Assembly: GCA_910579955.1 (NCBI GenBank) | Contig: CAJTWE010000024.1 | Coordinates: 1 to 39,466 of the forward strand | Direction: 5' to 3' | From: an uncultured Ruminococcus sp. | Lineage (GTDB): Bacteria > Bacillota > Clostridia > Oscillospirales > Ruminococcaceae | Length of the DNA: 39,466 nt | Shown here: in pieces, positions 24,790 through 31,048 of the stretch | How the letters are laid out: each line of letters begins with the position of its first letter | Numbering within the stretch: position 1 is the stretch's first letter | Translations under genes and position numbers: made by a program | Notes under the pieces: generated by a model | The model's input: the letters and a program-made list of their open reading frames with translations, nothing else | The model's database searches: none | What the model was told of the DNA's origin: nothing

Positions 24790-26556
24790 ATGAGAAAAAC
24801 GAATATAGTAAAATTTGTAAGCATTATAGCGTCGGTTGTTATGATGCTTGGGCTTTTGCCAAACTTTTCAGTGTCGGCTATTTGCTGCCGCAAAGATGGC
24901 TTTGATAAAAGTAGATATACTTTGACCGGCAATATGGCAGAAGATGTTGCTACAATTGCAAAATCTCAAAAAGGAAGAACCGGAGCACAATTTGGGTATA
25001 CAGAAGCTTGGTGTGATGAGTTTGTAGCTGACTGTATTGAAAATGCTGGAGCAGATTCATCAATTGTTGGACATGGCGGAACTGTAGCTGATTTTGAAGC
25101 TGTAATGCGTAAAAAAGGTGCAGCTCAGGTTAGTTCGCCTAAAATAGGAGATTTAGTATTCTTTACTTATTCTCATGTGGAAATTGTAACAAAGGTTGAA
25201 AATGGCGTTGTATATTGTGCCGGCGGTAATAATGGTGGAACTGGAAATTATAAGACTAATAATTGTGCCGGTGAAAGAAAATTATATTCTACTGCAAGAT
25301 TATATTTGAGGCCTAATTATCCGCCGAATTCTGTTATAGTACCTAAAGGGCATGAAATGTCAGAAAGTGAAGGTGCTGGACAAACCATTTCAGATGGAGA
25401 TTATTACATATTTTCGGCAATCAATCAGAACTATTATATGGACATTAAAGGTTCTGATGCTGTAGCATCAGAAGGAACAAATGTTTATATGTATACTACC
25501 GAATCCAATGTAATGCCTCCAGAACATGATGTTTGGTCGATAGTATACCTTGGAAATGGTTTTTATAAGATAAAACAAAAAGGTACAAATATGTGCCTTG
25601 ATGTAAATGGTGCTAATTTGGATAGAGGTACAAATGTACAAGTATGGACGGAAAATAATTCTTTAGCTCAACAATGGTCTATTATAAGGACAGATCAAGG
25701 ATATAAACTACAATCTAGATGCAATTCTTTTTATCTTGATGTTGATGGTGGCGCTTTTGAAAATGGTACAAATGTCCATGTTTGGGAGAATAACGATACT
25801 TCGGCACAAAAATTCGGATTGATTCCTTATGGACCTTCAACTGGAAAGGTAATTGAAGATGGTATATATAGTATACAATCATCAGTTGATTCTGGATATT
25901 ATATTGATGCCTCAGGTGTTCCATCCAAAGGCTATAGTAATGAAGCGAATATACAAGTATGGGAAAATAATAGTTTAAATGAATTGTTTAAAATAAAGTA
26001 TATTGACGGATATTATGAAATATATGAAGTCTTTTCCGGACTTGCATTGGATGTATGGAACAAAAATGGTGGGGATGGCTATTTGAATGTTAATAGAAAT
26101 GTACAACTATATGAAAAAAATCATAGCAGAAGTCAAAGATGGATTATTAAAAATGTTGGCAATAACAAATATACGATATTTTCTACGTTAAGCGGATATT
26201 GTCTTGATTTAGATAGTGGACGTTGTAGTAATGGTAATAATATAGATCAGTTTTGGTATCATGGCGGTGATAACCAAAAGTGGAGATTTGTAAAAATCAA
26301 TCTAAAATCTCCTACTCCTACAATTACAACACTTAGTTCATCTTCATTGAAATTAACATGGAGTAAAGTTACTGATGCAGCAACTTACAGAATTGATAGA
26401 CGAAAATCTGGTGCAGATGCTTATGAAACAATAGCAACAACTAAAGATACAACATATACAGACAAAGGGCTTGAGGCAAATACTAAATATTGGTATAGAG
26501 TTTATGCTGTTTTAGGTTCTGAAAAATCATCAGAAAAAACTCAGTTTCCGGAATAA
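24790..26556 (+). CDS. Secreted CHAP amidase/peptidase with two ricin-type modules and Fn3 (5' part of an interrupted gene)
   Basis: 588 residues to the first stop. The signal peptide ends near VSA-I. A CHAP-type domain follows (about 48-175), with Cys75 in EAWCDEFVADC and His129 in YSHVEIVTKV. CHAP domains cut peptidoglycan peptides. Two ricin B-type trefoils (about 200-345 and 355-500) carry repeated DVNG/QxW-like motifs, for example GTNVQVWTENNSLAQQW. A fibronectin III domain starts near 505 and is cut short by the TAA at 26554. Reading on in the -1 frame from the A6 run at 26534-26539 restores Fn3 and continues into an InlB-type repeat and a dockerin. AAAAGGAG precedes the ATG. Confidence 0.85.
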   Translation: MRKTNIVKFVSIIASVVMMLGLLPNFSVSAICCRKDGFDKSRYTLTGNMAEDVATIAKSQKGRTGAQFGYTEAWCDEFVADCIENAGADSSIVGHGGTVADFEAVMRKKGAAQVSSPKIGDLVFFTYSHVEIVTKVENGVVYCAGGNNGGTGNYKTNNCAGERKLYSTARLYLRPNYPPNSVIVPKGHEMSESEGAGQTISDGDYYIFSAINQNYYMDIKGSDAVASEGTNVYMYTTESNVMPPEHDVWSIVYLGNGFYKIKQKGTNMCLDVNGANLDRGTNVQVWTENNSLAQQWSIIRTDQGYKLQSRCNSFYLDVDGGAFENGTNVHVWENNDTSAQKFGLIPYGPSTGKVIEDGIYSIQSSVDSGYYIDASGVPSKGYSNEANIQVWENNSLNELFKIKYIDGYYEIYEVFSGLALDVWNKNGGDGYLNVNRNVQLYEKNHSRSQRWIIKNVGNNKYTIFSTLSGYCLDLDSGRCSNGNNIDQFWYHGGDNQKWRFVKINLKSPTPTITTLSSSSLKLTWSKVTDAATYRIDRRKSGADAYETIATTKDTTYTDKGLEANTKYWYRVYAVLGSEKSSEKTQFPE

Positions 26557-26975
26557 CGGATAAAGCTATAACTAATTGCAATATAAAATTATATGACAAT
26601 GGACAGTGCTTGGCAGAGTACAATATATTAGCAGGTACAAAATTAGATGAATTTTTATTACCGACTATGAGCAAAACAGGATATAAATTTGAAGGTTGGT
26701 ATACAGCTAAAAGTGGAGGAACAAAATATTCTATAGGCTCCACTGTTCCAAAAGCTTCAGAGTTGAATTTATATACTCACTGGACAAAAGTAAATATTAA
26801 AGGCGATGTAAATGCTGATGATATTCTCTCTATACTTGACATTGTTTCCCTACAAAAATATCTACTAACACTAAAAGATCTCACCGCCGAACAATTAAAG
26901 CTCGCAGACATGAACACCGATGGTAGAGTAAACATCTTTGATTTAAACCTGCTTAAGGAAAGCCTAAAACAATAA
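26538..26975 (+). pseudogene. Frame-shifted 3' part: InlB-type repeat and dockerin
   Basis: In the frame that begins near 26538 the protein continues with NSVSGITDKAITN, a Listeria-Bacteroides (InlB B-type) repeat with GYKFEGWYTAKSGGTKYSIG, and a type I dockerin (GDVNADDILSILDIVSLQKY, ADMNTDGRVNIFDLNLLKES). There is no ribosome binding site or start of its own: the first in-frame initiator is an unsupported TTG at 26610. One extra A in the A6 run would join both parts into a protein of about 728 residues. Mutation, phase variation or a sequencing error are all possible. Confidence 0.8.
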
Positions 26976-26983
26976 CCCCCTGC

Positions 26984-27016
26984 AAAAGCCGTTTCATTCC
27001 CGAGACGGCTTTTTTC
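26984..27016 (+). terminator. Terminator of the interrupted CHAP/dockerin gene
   Basis: AAAAGCCGTTTC (26984-26995) pairs with GAGACGGCTTTT (27002-27013) with one G-T pair, followed by T. It marks the end of the gene just before the three-copy array. Confidence 0.88.
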
Positions 27017-27036
27017 CTAAAATGCAAAATTACCTA

Positions 27037-27065
27037 TTGACTTTATAATATATTTGTAGTATAAT
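27037..27065 (+). promoter_or_regulatory. Promoter of small RNA 1
   Basis: TTGACT (27037-27042), 17 bases, TATAAT (27060-27065). The same box and spacing recur in copies 2 and 3. Confidence 0.85.
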
Positions 27066-27071
27066 AAATAT

Positions 27072-27152
27072 AATTACGAAAGAAGTAATTGTCATATATT
27101 CACGCAAAAAATAAAAAGCTCAGGAGCGGCTACTCCTGAGCTTTTTATTTTT
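27072..27152 (+). ncRNA. Candidate antitoxin RNA, copy 1
   Basis: An RNA of about 80 nt would start 7 bases after the -10 box and end at the shared terminator. ACGAAAGAAGTAAT (27076-27089) and GTCATATATT (27091-27100) repeat the plus-strand sequence at 27228-27241 and 27246-27255, which is the antisense of the peptide gene's start. The RNA can therefore pair with the mRNA around the start codon in two blocks separated by a small bulge, and again through the terminator. No peptide with a ribosome binding site is encoded in it. The start is estimated. Confidence 0.75.
27111..27152. terminator. Shared bidirectional terminator, copy 1
   Basis: AAAAAGCTCAGGAG (27113-27126) pairs perfectly with CTCCTGAGCTTTTT (27133-27146), extended by AT/AT, around the loop CGGCTA. 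The U-tract on each strand serves both convergent transcripts. Confidence 0.9.
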
Positions 27153-27166
27153 GGGATATGCCGGGC

Positions 27167-27250
27167 TTACTTCCTGTCTATCCACTTGCATATGTAGTGA
27201 CCTGCTACACTTGCCATGACAGAAAATACGAAAGAAGTAATAATCGTCAT
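27167..27250 (-). CDS. 27-aa membrane peptide, candidate type I toxin, copy 1
   Basis: ATG at 27250, TAA at 27169-27167. The peptide is one hydrophobic helix (ITSFVFSVMASVAGHYI) with a short charged end CKWIDRK, the design of Fst/Ldr-type toxins: a small transmembrane segment followed by W-[I/L]-D and basic residues. The Shine-Dalgarno AGGAGGGAGG (27268-27259) is very strong and 8 bases from the ATG. The leader can fold CTTCTTCC (27279-27272) onto GGAGGGAG (27267-27260) with loop GTCA, hiding it. Three copies keep the reading frame and length, so the gene is real. Toxicity is inferred from architecture only. Confidence 0.8.
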   Translation of the reverse strand: MTIITSFVFSVMASVAGHYICKWIDRK

Positions 27251-27290
27251 ATATTTCACCTCCCTCCTGACGGAAGAAGCCGACATGTTT

Positions 27291-27320
27291 ATTTTATCAC
27301 AAGCTTTGTTATATTGTCAA
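27291..27320 (-). promoter_or_regulatory. Promoter of peptide mRNA 1
   Basis: On the minus strand TTGACA (27320-27315), 18 bases, TAAAAT (27296-27291). The mRNA would start near 27284 and end near 27105. Confidence 0.8.
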
Positions 27321-27392
27321 TCTATATCCTAAAATGGATGTATTTTTTCGTAATTTACAAATTTGTTTTTTCCTAAAATGCAAAATTACCTA

Positions 27393-27421
27393 TTGACTTT
27401 ATAATATATTTGTAGTATAAT
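27393..27421 (+). promoter_or_regulatory. Promoter of small RNA 2
   Basis: TTGACT (27393-27398), 17 bases, TATAAT (27416-27421). Confidence 0.85.
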
Positions 27422-27427
27422 AAGTAT

Positions 27428-27507
27428 AACCACGAATGAGATAATGGTCATATATTCACGCAAAAAGTAAAAAGCTCAGGAGTTGCCGCTCCTGAGCTTT
27501 TATTTTT
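27428..27507 (+). ncRNA. Candidate antitoxin RNA, copy 2
   Basis: It has the same layout as copy 1. CGAATGAGATAAT (27433-27445) is identical to 27585-27597, the antisense of peptide 2 codons 4-8, and differs from the corresponding segments of copies 1 and 3. The second block, GGTCATATATT, matches the start-codon region at 27601-27611 with one mismatch. Ends are estimated from the promoter and terminator. Confidence 0.75.
27467..27507. terminator. Shared bidirectional terminator, copy 2
   Basis: AAAAGCTCAGGAG (27470-27482) pairs with CTCCTGAGCTTTT (27489-27501) around the loop TTGCCG, with A/T tracts on both sides. Confidence 0.9.
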
Positions 27508-27522
27508 GGGATATTGCCGGGC

Positions 27523-27606
27523 TTACTTCCTGTCTATCCACTTGCATATGTAGTAACCTGCTACACTTGCCATGACAGAAAATGCGAATGAGATAATAAT
27601 GGGCAT
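27523..27606 (-). CDS. 27-aa membrane peptide, candidate type I toxin, copy 2
   Basis: ATG at 27606, TAA at 27525-27523. The 27 residues differ from copy 1 at Pro2, Ile5, Ala8 and Tyr18. The helix and the CKWIDRK end are kept. The leader hairpin (27616-27623 with 27628-27635) and Shine-Dalgarno are identical to copy 1. Most changes lie where the antitoxin RNA pairs, as expected if copies diverge to avoid cross-talk while the peptide end is under constraint. Confidence 0.8.
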   Translation of the reverse strand: MPIIISFAFSVMASVAGYYICKWIDRK

Positions 27607-27646
27607 ATATTACACCTCCCTCCTGACGGAAGAAGCCGACATGTTT

Positions 27647-27676
27647 ATTTTATCACAAGCTTTGTTATATTGTCAA
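27647..27676 (-). promoter_or_regulatory. Promoter of peptide mRNA 2
   Basis: On the minus strand TTGACA (27676-27671), 18 bases, TAAAAT (27652-27647). Confidence 0.8.
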
Positions 27677-27734
27677 TATACTGGATTTTTCGTAATTTAC
27701 AAATTCGTTTTTTCCTAAAATACAAAATTACCTA

Positions 27735-27763
27735 TTGACTTTATAATATATTTGTAGTATAAT
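27735..27763 (+). promoter_or_regulatory. Promoter of small RNA 3
   Basis: TTGACT (27735-27740), 17 bases, TATAAT (27758-27763). Confidence 0.85.
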
Positions 27764-27769
27764 AAGTAT

Positions 27770-27850
27770 AACCACAAACGAAGTAATGGTCATATATTCA
27801 CGCAAAAAATAAAAAGCTCAGGAGTTGCAGCTCCTGAGCTTTTTATTATT
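27770..27850 (+). ncRNA. Candidate antitoxin RNA, copy 3
   Basis: CAAACGAAGTAAT (27775-27787) is identical to 27928-27940, the antisense of peptide 3 codons 4-8, and different from copies 1 and 2. GTCATATATT follows and matches the start-codon region at 27945-27954. Ends are estimated from the promoter and terminator. Confidence 0.75.
27809..27850. terminator. Shared bidirectional terminator, copy 3
   Basis: AAAAAGCTCAGGAG (27811-27824) pairs with CTCCTGAGCTTTTT (27831-27844) around the loop TTGCAG. Confidence 0.9.
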
Positions 27851-27865
27851 GGGATATTGCCAGGC

Positions 27866-27949
27866 TTACTTCCTGTCTATCCACTTGCATATGTAGTAAC
27901 CGACTACACTTGCCATGACAGAAAATACAAACGAAGTAATAATCGTCAT
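27866..27949 (-). CDS. 27-aa membrane peptide, candidate type I toxin, copy 3
   Basis: ATG at 27949, TAA at 27868-27866. It differs from copy 1 only at Val16 and Tyr18. Codons for Ser6 and Phe7 differ silently from copy 1 (TCG TTT against TCT TTC), and the small RNA of this copy carries exactly these changes. Leader hairpin 27959-27966 with 27971-27978 and Shine-Dalgarno are identical to the other copies. Confidence 0.8.
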   Translation of the reverse strand: MTIITSFVFSVMASVVGYYICKWIDRK

Positions 27950-27989
27950 ATATTACACCTCCCTCCTGACGGAAGAAGCCGACATGTTT

Positions 27990-28019
27990 ATTTTATCACA
28001 AGTTTTGTTATATTGTCAA
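27990..28019 (-). promoter_or_regulatory. Promoter of peptide mRNA 3
   Basis: On the minus strand TTGACA (28019-28014), 18 bases, TAAAAT (27995-27990). Confidence 0.8.
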
Positions 28020-28054
28020 TATACTGGATTTTTTTCGTAATTTACAAATTAAGC

Positions 28055-28083
28055 TTGCAATTTCTGCAAAACTATGTTATAAT
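28055..28083 (+). promoter_or_regulatory. sigma-A promoter of proS
   Basis: TTGCAA (28055-28060), 17 bases, TATAAT (28078-28083). The leader of about 33 bases is too short for a T-box. Confidence 0.8.
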
Positions 28084-28122
28084 AAACCAGTATATACTTA
28101 TCGTGTCAGGAGGAATCTTTTA

Positions 28123-29568
28123 ATGGCTAAAAATAATAAAAAAATGGTTGCTGCCATAACCTCTATGGAAGAGGATTTTGCGCAGTGGTATACAGATATT
28201 GTAAAAAAAGCAGAACTTATTGAATATACAAGCGTTAAGGGCTGCATGGTTATTCGCCCGTATGGTTACGCTATCTGGGAAAATATCCAGAGAATACTCG
28301 ACGGTATGTTCAAAGATACAGGTCATGAAAATGTTTGTATGCCTATGTTTATTCCGGAAAGTCTGCTTCAAAAGGAAAAAGATCACGTTGAAGGCTTTGC
28401 CCCGGAGGTTGCATGGGTAACTCATGGAGGTTCTGAAAAGCTCGAGGACAGACTATGCGTTCGCCCTACTTCTGAGACCCTTTTCTGTGAACATTATTCT
28501 AATATTGTACATAGCTACCGTGATCTGCCAAAGCTCTATAATCAGTGGGTAAGCGTTGTTCGTTGGGAGAAAACTACTCGCCCATTCCTGCGTTCTCGTG
28601 AATTCCTCTGGCAGGAAGGCCATACTATTCACGCTACTGCACAGGAGGCTATCGAAGAAACGGAGCGTATGCTGAATGTTTACACTGACTTCTGTCAGAA
28701 CGTTCTGGCTATGCCTGTTGTACAGGGAAGAAAAACTGACAGCGATAAGTTTGCAGGTGCTGAAGCTACTTATGCTATTGAAGCCCTTATGCATGATGGT
28801 AAGGCTCTACAAGCTGGTACTTCTCACTATTTCGGCGATGGCTTTGCAAGAGCATTTGATATACAGTATACTGATAAGGAAAACAAACTCCAGTATCCGC
28901 ACCAAACAAGCTGGGGCGTTACAACACGTCTTATCGGTGCAATTATTATGACTCACGGCGACGATAACGGCCTTGTGCTTCCGCCGGCTGTTGCGCCTGT
29001 TCAGGCTGTTATTATTCCTATCGCTCAGCATAAAGAAGGCGTTCTTGATAAAGCATCTGAGCTTTTTGAAACACTTAAATCCGCAGGCATTCGTGTTAAA
29101 ATGGATGATTCCGATAATTCACCGGGTTGGAAGTTCGCTGAATATGAGATGAAAGGCGTTCCGATTCGTGTTGAGATCGGCCCTAAGGATATTGAAAATA
29201 ACCAGTGCGTTTTGGTAACACGCCACAATGGTGAGAAAACCGTTGTTTCACTGGATGAGCTTGCATCTGCTGTTGAAGCAAAGCTTAAAGAAGTTCGTGA
29301 CGGTATGTATGAAAAGGCTCTTAAAAATCGTGAAGAACACACATATACCTGTGAAACTATGGACGAAATCATTAAAACTCTTGAGGAAAAGGGCGATGGT
29401 TTTGTAAAGGCTCTGTGGTGCGGTGACGAAGCTTGTGAGGACGAGGTCAAGGAAAAGACCGGCGTAGGCTCACGTTGTATGCCGCTTGAACAGGGTAATA
29501 TTGCAGGAAAGTGCGTTTGCTGCGGAAAACCTGCCAAGGCAATGGTTTACTGGGGAAAAGCATATTAA
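28123..29568 (+). CDS. proS: Prolyl-tRNA synthetase (short, archaeal/eukaryal-like type)
   Basis: Class II synthetase that charges tRNA-Pro. The 481 residues match the short ProRS type without the editing insertion: motif 1 region MPMFIPESLLQKEKDHVEGF, RPTSETLFCEHYS, motif 2 VVRWEKTTRPFLRSREFLWQEGHT, the TSHYFGDGFARAFDIQY region, motif 3 in TTRLIGAIIMTHGDD, an anticodon-binding domain, and a C-terminal zinc domain with Cys pairs (CGDEACEDE, CVCCGKPA) ending in a Tyr, as is typical. CAGGAGGA precedes the ATG. The next gene follows after 12 bases. Confidence 0.96.
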   Translation: MAKNNKKMVAAITSMEEDFAQWYTDIVKKAELIEYTSVKGCMVIRPYGYAIWENIQRILDGMFKDTGHENVCMPMFIPESLLQKEKDHVEGFAPEVAWVTHGGSEKLEDRLCVRPTSETLFCEHYSNIVHSYRDLPKLYNQWVSVVRWEKTTRPFLRSREFLWQEGHTIHATAQEAIEETERMLNVYTDFCQNVLAMPVVQGRKTDSDKFAGAEATYAIEALMHDGKALQAGTSHYFGDGFARAFDIQYTDKENKLQYPHQTSWGVTTRLIGAIIMTHGDDNGLVLPPAVAPVQAVIIPIAQHKEGVLDKASELFETLKSAGIRVKMDDSDNSPGWKFAEYEMKGVPIRVEIGPKDIENNQCVLVTRHNGEKTVVSLDELASAVEAKLKEVRDGMYEKALKNREEHTYTCETMDEIIKTLEEKGDGFVKALWCGDEACEDEVKEKTGVGSRCMPLEQGNIAGKCVCCGKPAKAMVYWGKAY

Positions 29569-29580
29569 GGAGGAACTGAC

Positions 29581-30588
29581 ATGAATAAAGCATCTGTTAT
29601 AAACTGGAAGGGTATGCCTGTTGCTGAGCTTAAAGCTGGCGGCTATACTGCAATGATCGCAAATGAGATCGGCTCAAATGTTATCCGTCTCCATGATGAT
29701 GTGAACGGCATTGAATTTTTCCGCCATACAGCTGATGTAACACCTGAAATAATCAAGGGCAGTACTGAGGTTTGGGGCTTGCCGAATCTTTATTTGCCAA
29801 ATCGTTTAGCTGACGGTGTTCTGAGAACATCTGACGCTGTATACCAGCTGCCTATAAATGAGAAAGCGCCTTACAATAATCACATTCATTTCATTCTGCA
29901 AAAGCGCTGCCATCGTCTTATAGAGCTTTTTGCAGACGATACAAAGGCTTTTGCAAAGACTGAATACATATTCGATGAAAACGACGAATTCTATCAGTAT
30001 TTGCCGATCAAATTTAAGGCAGAGTTTAGCTTTACTCTTTCTGACAAGGGCCTTGAGCATAGAGTTAAGTTTACTAATCTTTCAAATGTGATGATGCCTA
30101 TGTCATTTGCTACACATACAGCTATGAGCAGTCCGTTTGTAGACGGCGGAAAGCAGGAGGACATAAGAATGAAAGCTCCTGTTTGTGAAAAGTGGACTTT
30201 GAATGAACGTTGTCTGCCTACAGGAGAAATTCTTCCTCTTAGTGATTATGATATGGAATATAAGAATGGTACAAAGTGTCCTGTTCTTGTGAATGTGGAT
30301 AATGATATGTATTCCGCATCTTCACAGGAGTATAACGGCAGCGACTTCCATGGAATTATTATGATGGATCAGGCACAGGGCAAGGGCATTGCATATGAGG
30401 TGTCAAATGAATACGGCTTCTGGATAATGTGGAACGACAAGGGCTTTAACGGCTATTTCTGTCCAGAACCTATGACAGCAATGATAGATGCACCGAATCT
30501 TGATATGCCAATAGAGCAGACCGGTTATTGTGAAGTAGCGCCGGGTGAAAGCTATGAGATGTGGCAGAAGTTCCGTACGATAATATAA
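29581..30588 (+). CDS. Aldose 1-epimerase-like (galactose mutarotase fold) protein
   Basis: 335 residues with the beta-sandwich pattern of aldose epimerase-like proteins: an N-terminal GGYTAMIANEIGSNVIRL, a central NNHIHFILQKRCHRL with His residues, LEHRVKFTNLSNVMMPMSFATHTAM with the typical catalytic-His region, and C-terminal FCPEPMTAMIDAPN with an acidic residue. It likely acts on a sugar anomer, substrate unknown. AAGGAGG lies just before the ATG, 12 bases after proS. Confidence 0.82.
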   Translation: MNKASVINWKGMPVAELKAGGYTAMIANEIGSNVIRLHDDVNGIEFFRHTADVTPEIIKGSTEVWGLPNLYLPNRLADGVLRTSDAVYQLPINEKAPYNNHIHFILQKRCHRLIELFADDTKAFAKTEYIFDENDEFYQYLPIKFKAEFSFTLSDKGLEHRVKFTNLSNVMMPMSFATHTAMSSPFVDGGKQEDIRMKAPVCEKWTLNERCLPTGEILPLSDYDMEYKNGTKCPVLVNVDNDMYSASSQEYNGSDFHGIIMMDQAQGKGIAYEVSNEYGFWIMWNDKGFNGYFCPEPMTAMIDAPNLDMPIEQTGYCEVAPGESYEMWQKFRTII

Positions 30589-30617
30589 GCTAATAATATA
30601 AAATAGCTATTATAAAG

Positions 30618-30657
30618 AAAACGTTTTGAGGTGTTTTTAACCTCAAAACGTTTTTTT
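30618..30657 (+). terminator. Terminator of the proS operon
   Basis: AAAACGTTTTGAGG (30618-30631) pairs with CCTCAAAACGTTTT (30641-30654), followed by T. Confidence 0.9.
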
Positions 30658-30742
30658 GCTGTATGAAATGTCGATCTTTCAACAATTTAACCTGTTTAAA
30701 ATTATATCTTGTTACAAAGTGCGAAAAATGCAAAAAAAAGTA

Positions 30743-30771
30743 TTGACAATAAGTCTTGAATGTGATATACT
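30743..30771 (+). promoter_or_regulatory. Promoter of tRNA-Met and tRNA-Glu
   Basis: TTGACA (30743-30748), 17 bases, TATACT (30766-30771). Confidence 0.88.
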
Positions 30772-30819
30772 AATATAGTCGCAGGGGACAAGAAGTTCAA
30801 ACGACACAATCAATATGAT

Positions 30820-30896
30820 GGCGGCATAGCTCAGTTGGCTAGAGTACTCGGTTCATACCCGATTGGTCGTTGGTTCGAATCCTACTGCCGCTACCA
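30820..30896 (+). tRNA. tRNA-Met (CAT), elongator
   Basis: 77 nt. Acceptor GGCGGCA pairs with TGCCGCT (one G-T), the anticodon loop is TTCATAC, and CCA is encoded. The paired first base and the absence of three GC pairs in the anticodon stem argue for elongator rather than initiator tRNA. Confidence 0.93.
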
Positions 30897-30900
30897 TAAC

Positions 30901-30975
30901 GGCCCGTTGGTCAAGCGGTTAAGACACCGCCCTTTCACGGCGGAATCATGGGTTCGATTCCCGTACGGGTCACCA
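30901..30975 (+). tRNA. tRNA-Glu (TTC)
   Basis: 75 nt. Acceptor GGCCCGT pairs with ACGGGTC, the anticodon stem CCGCC/GGCGG encloses CTTTCAC (anticodon TTC), and CCA is encoded. It is four bases after tRNA-Met, in the same transcript. Confidence 0.95.
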
Positions 30976-30978
30976 AAG

Positions 30979-31018
30979 ATATTCTTCTGAAACATTTTGT
31001 TTTGGAAGAATATTTTTA
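30979..31018 (+). terminator. Terminator after tRNA-Glu
   Basis: ATATTCTTC (30979-30987) pairs with GAAGAATAT (31005-31013), followed by T. Confidence 0.8.
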
Positions 31019-31048
31019 TGCAATAAAAACAAAGGAGAAAGAGGTAAC

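Larger units (their letters stand above)
27017..28046. repeat. Three tandem diverged copies of a convergent peptide/small-RNA cassette
   Basis: The unit begins with CCTAAAATGCAAAATTACC and runs through a plus promoter, a bidirectional terminator, a minus 27-codon gene and its minus promoter, ending near CGTAATTTACAAATT. Peptide stop codons are spaced 356 and 343 bases apart (27167, 27523, 27866). Copies are near-identical except for peptide codons 2-8, the matching small-RNA segment, the terminator loop and the spacer after the minus promoter. This is neither a CRISPR array nor an insertion sequence: there is no transposase and no short direct-repeat/spacer pattern. Confidence 0.92.

Noticed and set aside
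26533..26541. Programmed -1 ribosomal frameshift at the A6 run
   Set aside because: In the zero frame the codons are GAA AAA ACT, which does not give the full X XXY YYZ slippery pattern, and no clear downstream stimulator is seen. A mutation, slippage in the homopolymer or a read error is simpler.
27158..27376. Plus-strand open frame of 72 codons in copy 1 of the array, and a similar one at 27857-28123
   Set aside because: It is antisense to the 27-codon peptide gene and its leader, has no ribosome binding site, and is not kept in copy 2. The minus-strand peptide has a strong Shine-Dalgarno and is kept in all three copies.
27017..28046. CRISPR array or insertion-sequence remnant
   Set aside because: Units are about 350 bases, not short repeats with unique spacers. 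No transposase, no terminal inverted repeats and no target duplication can be seen.
28020..28122. T-box leader before proS
   Set aside because: The promoter leaves a leader of only about 33 bases, with no T-box sequence or specifier stem.
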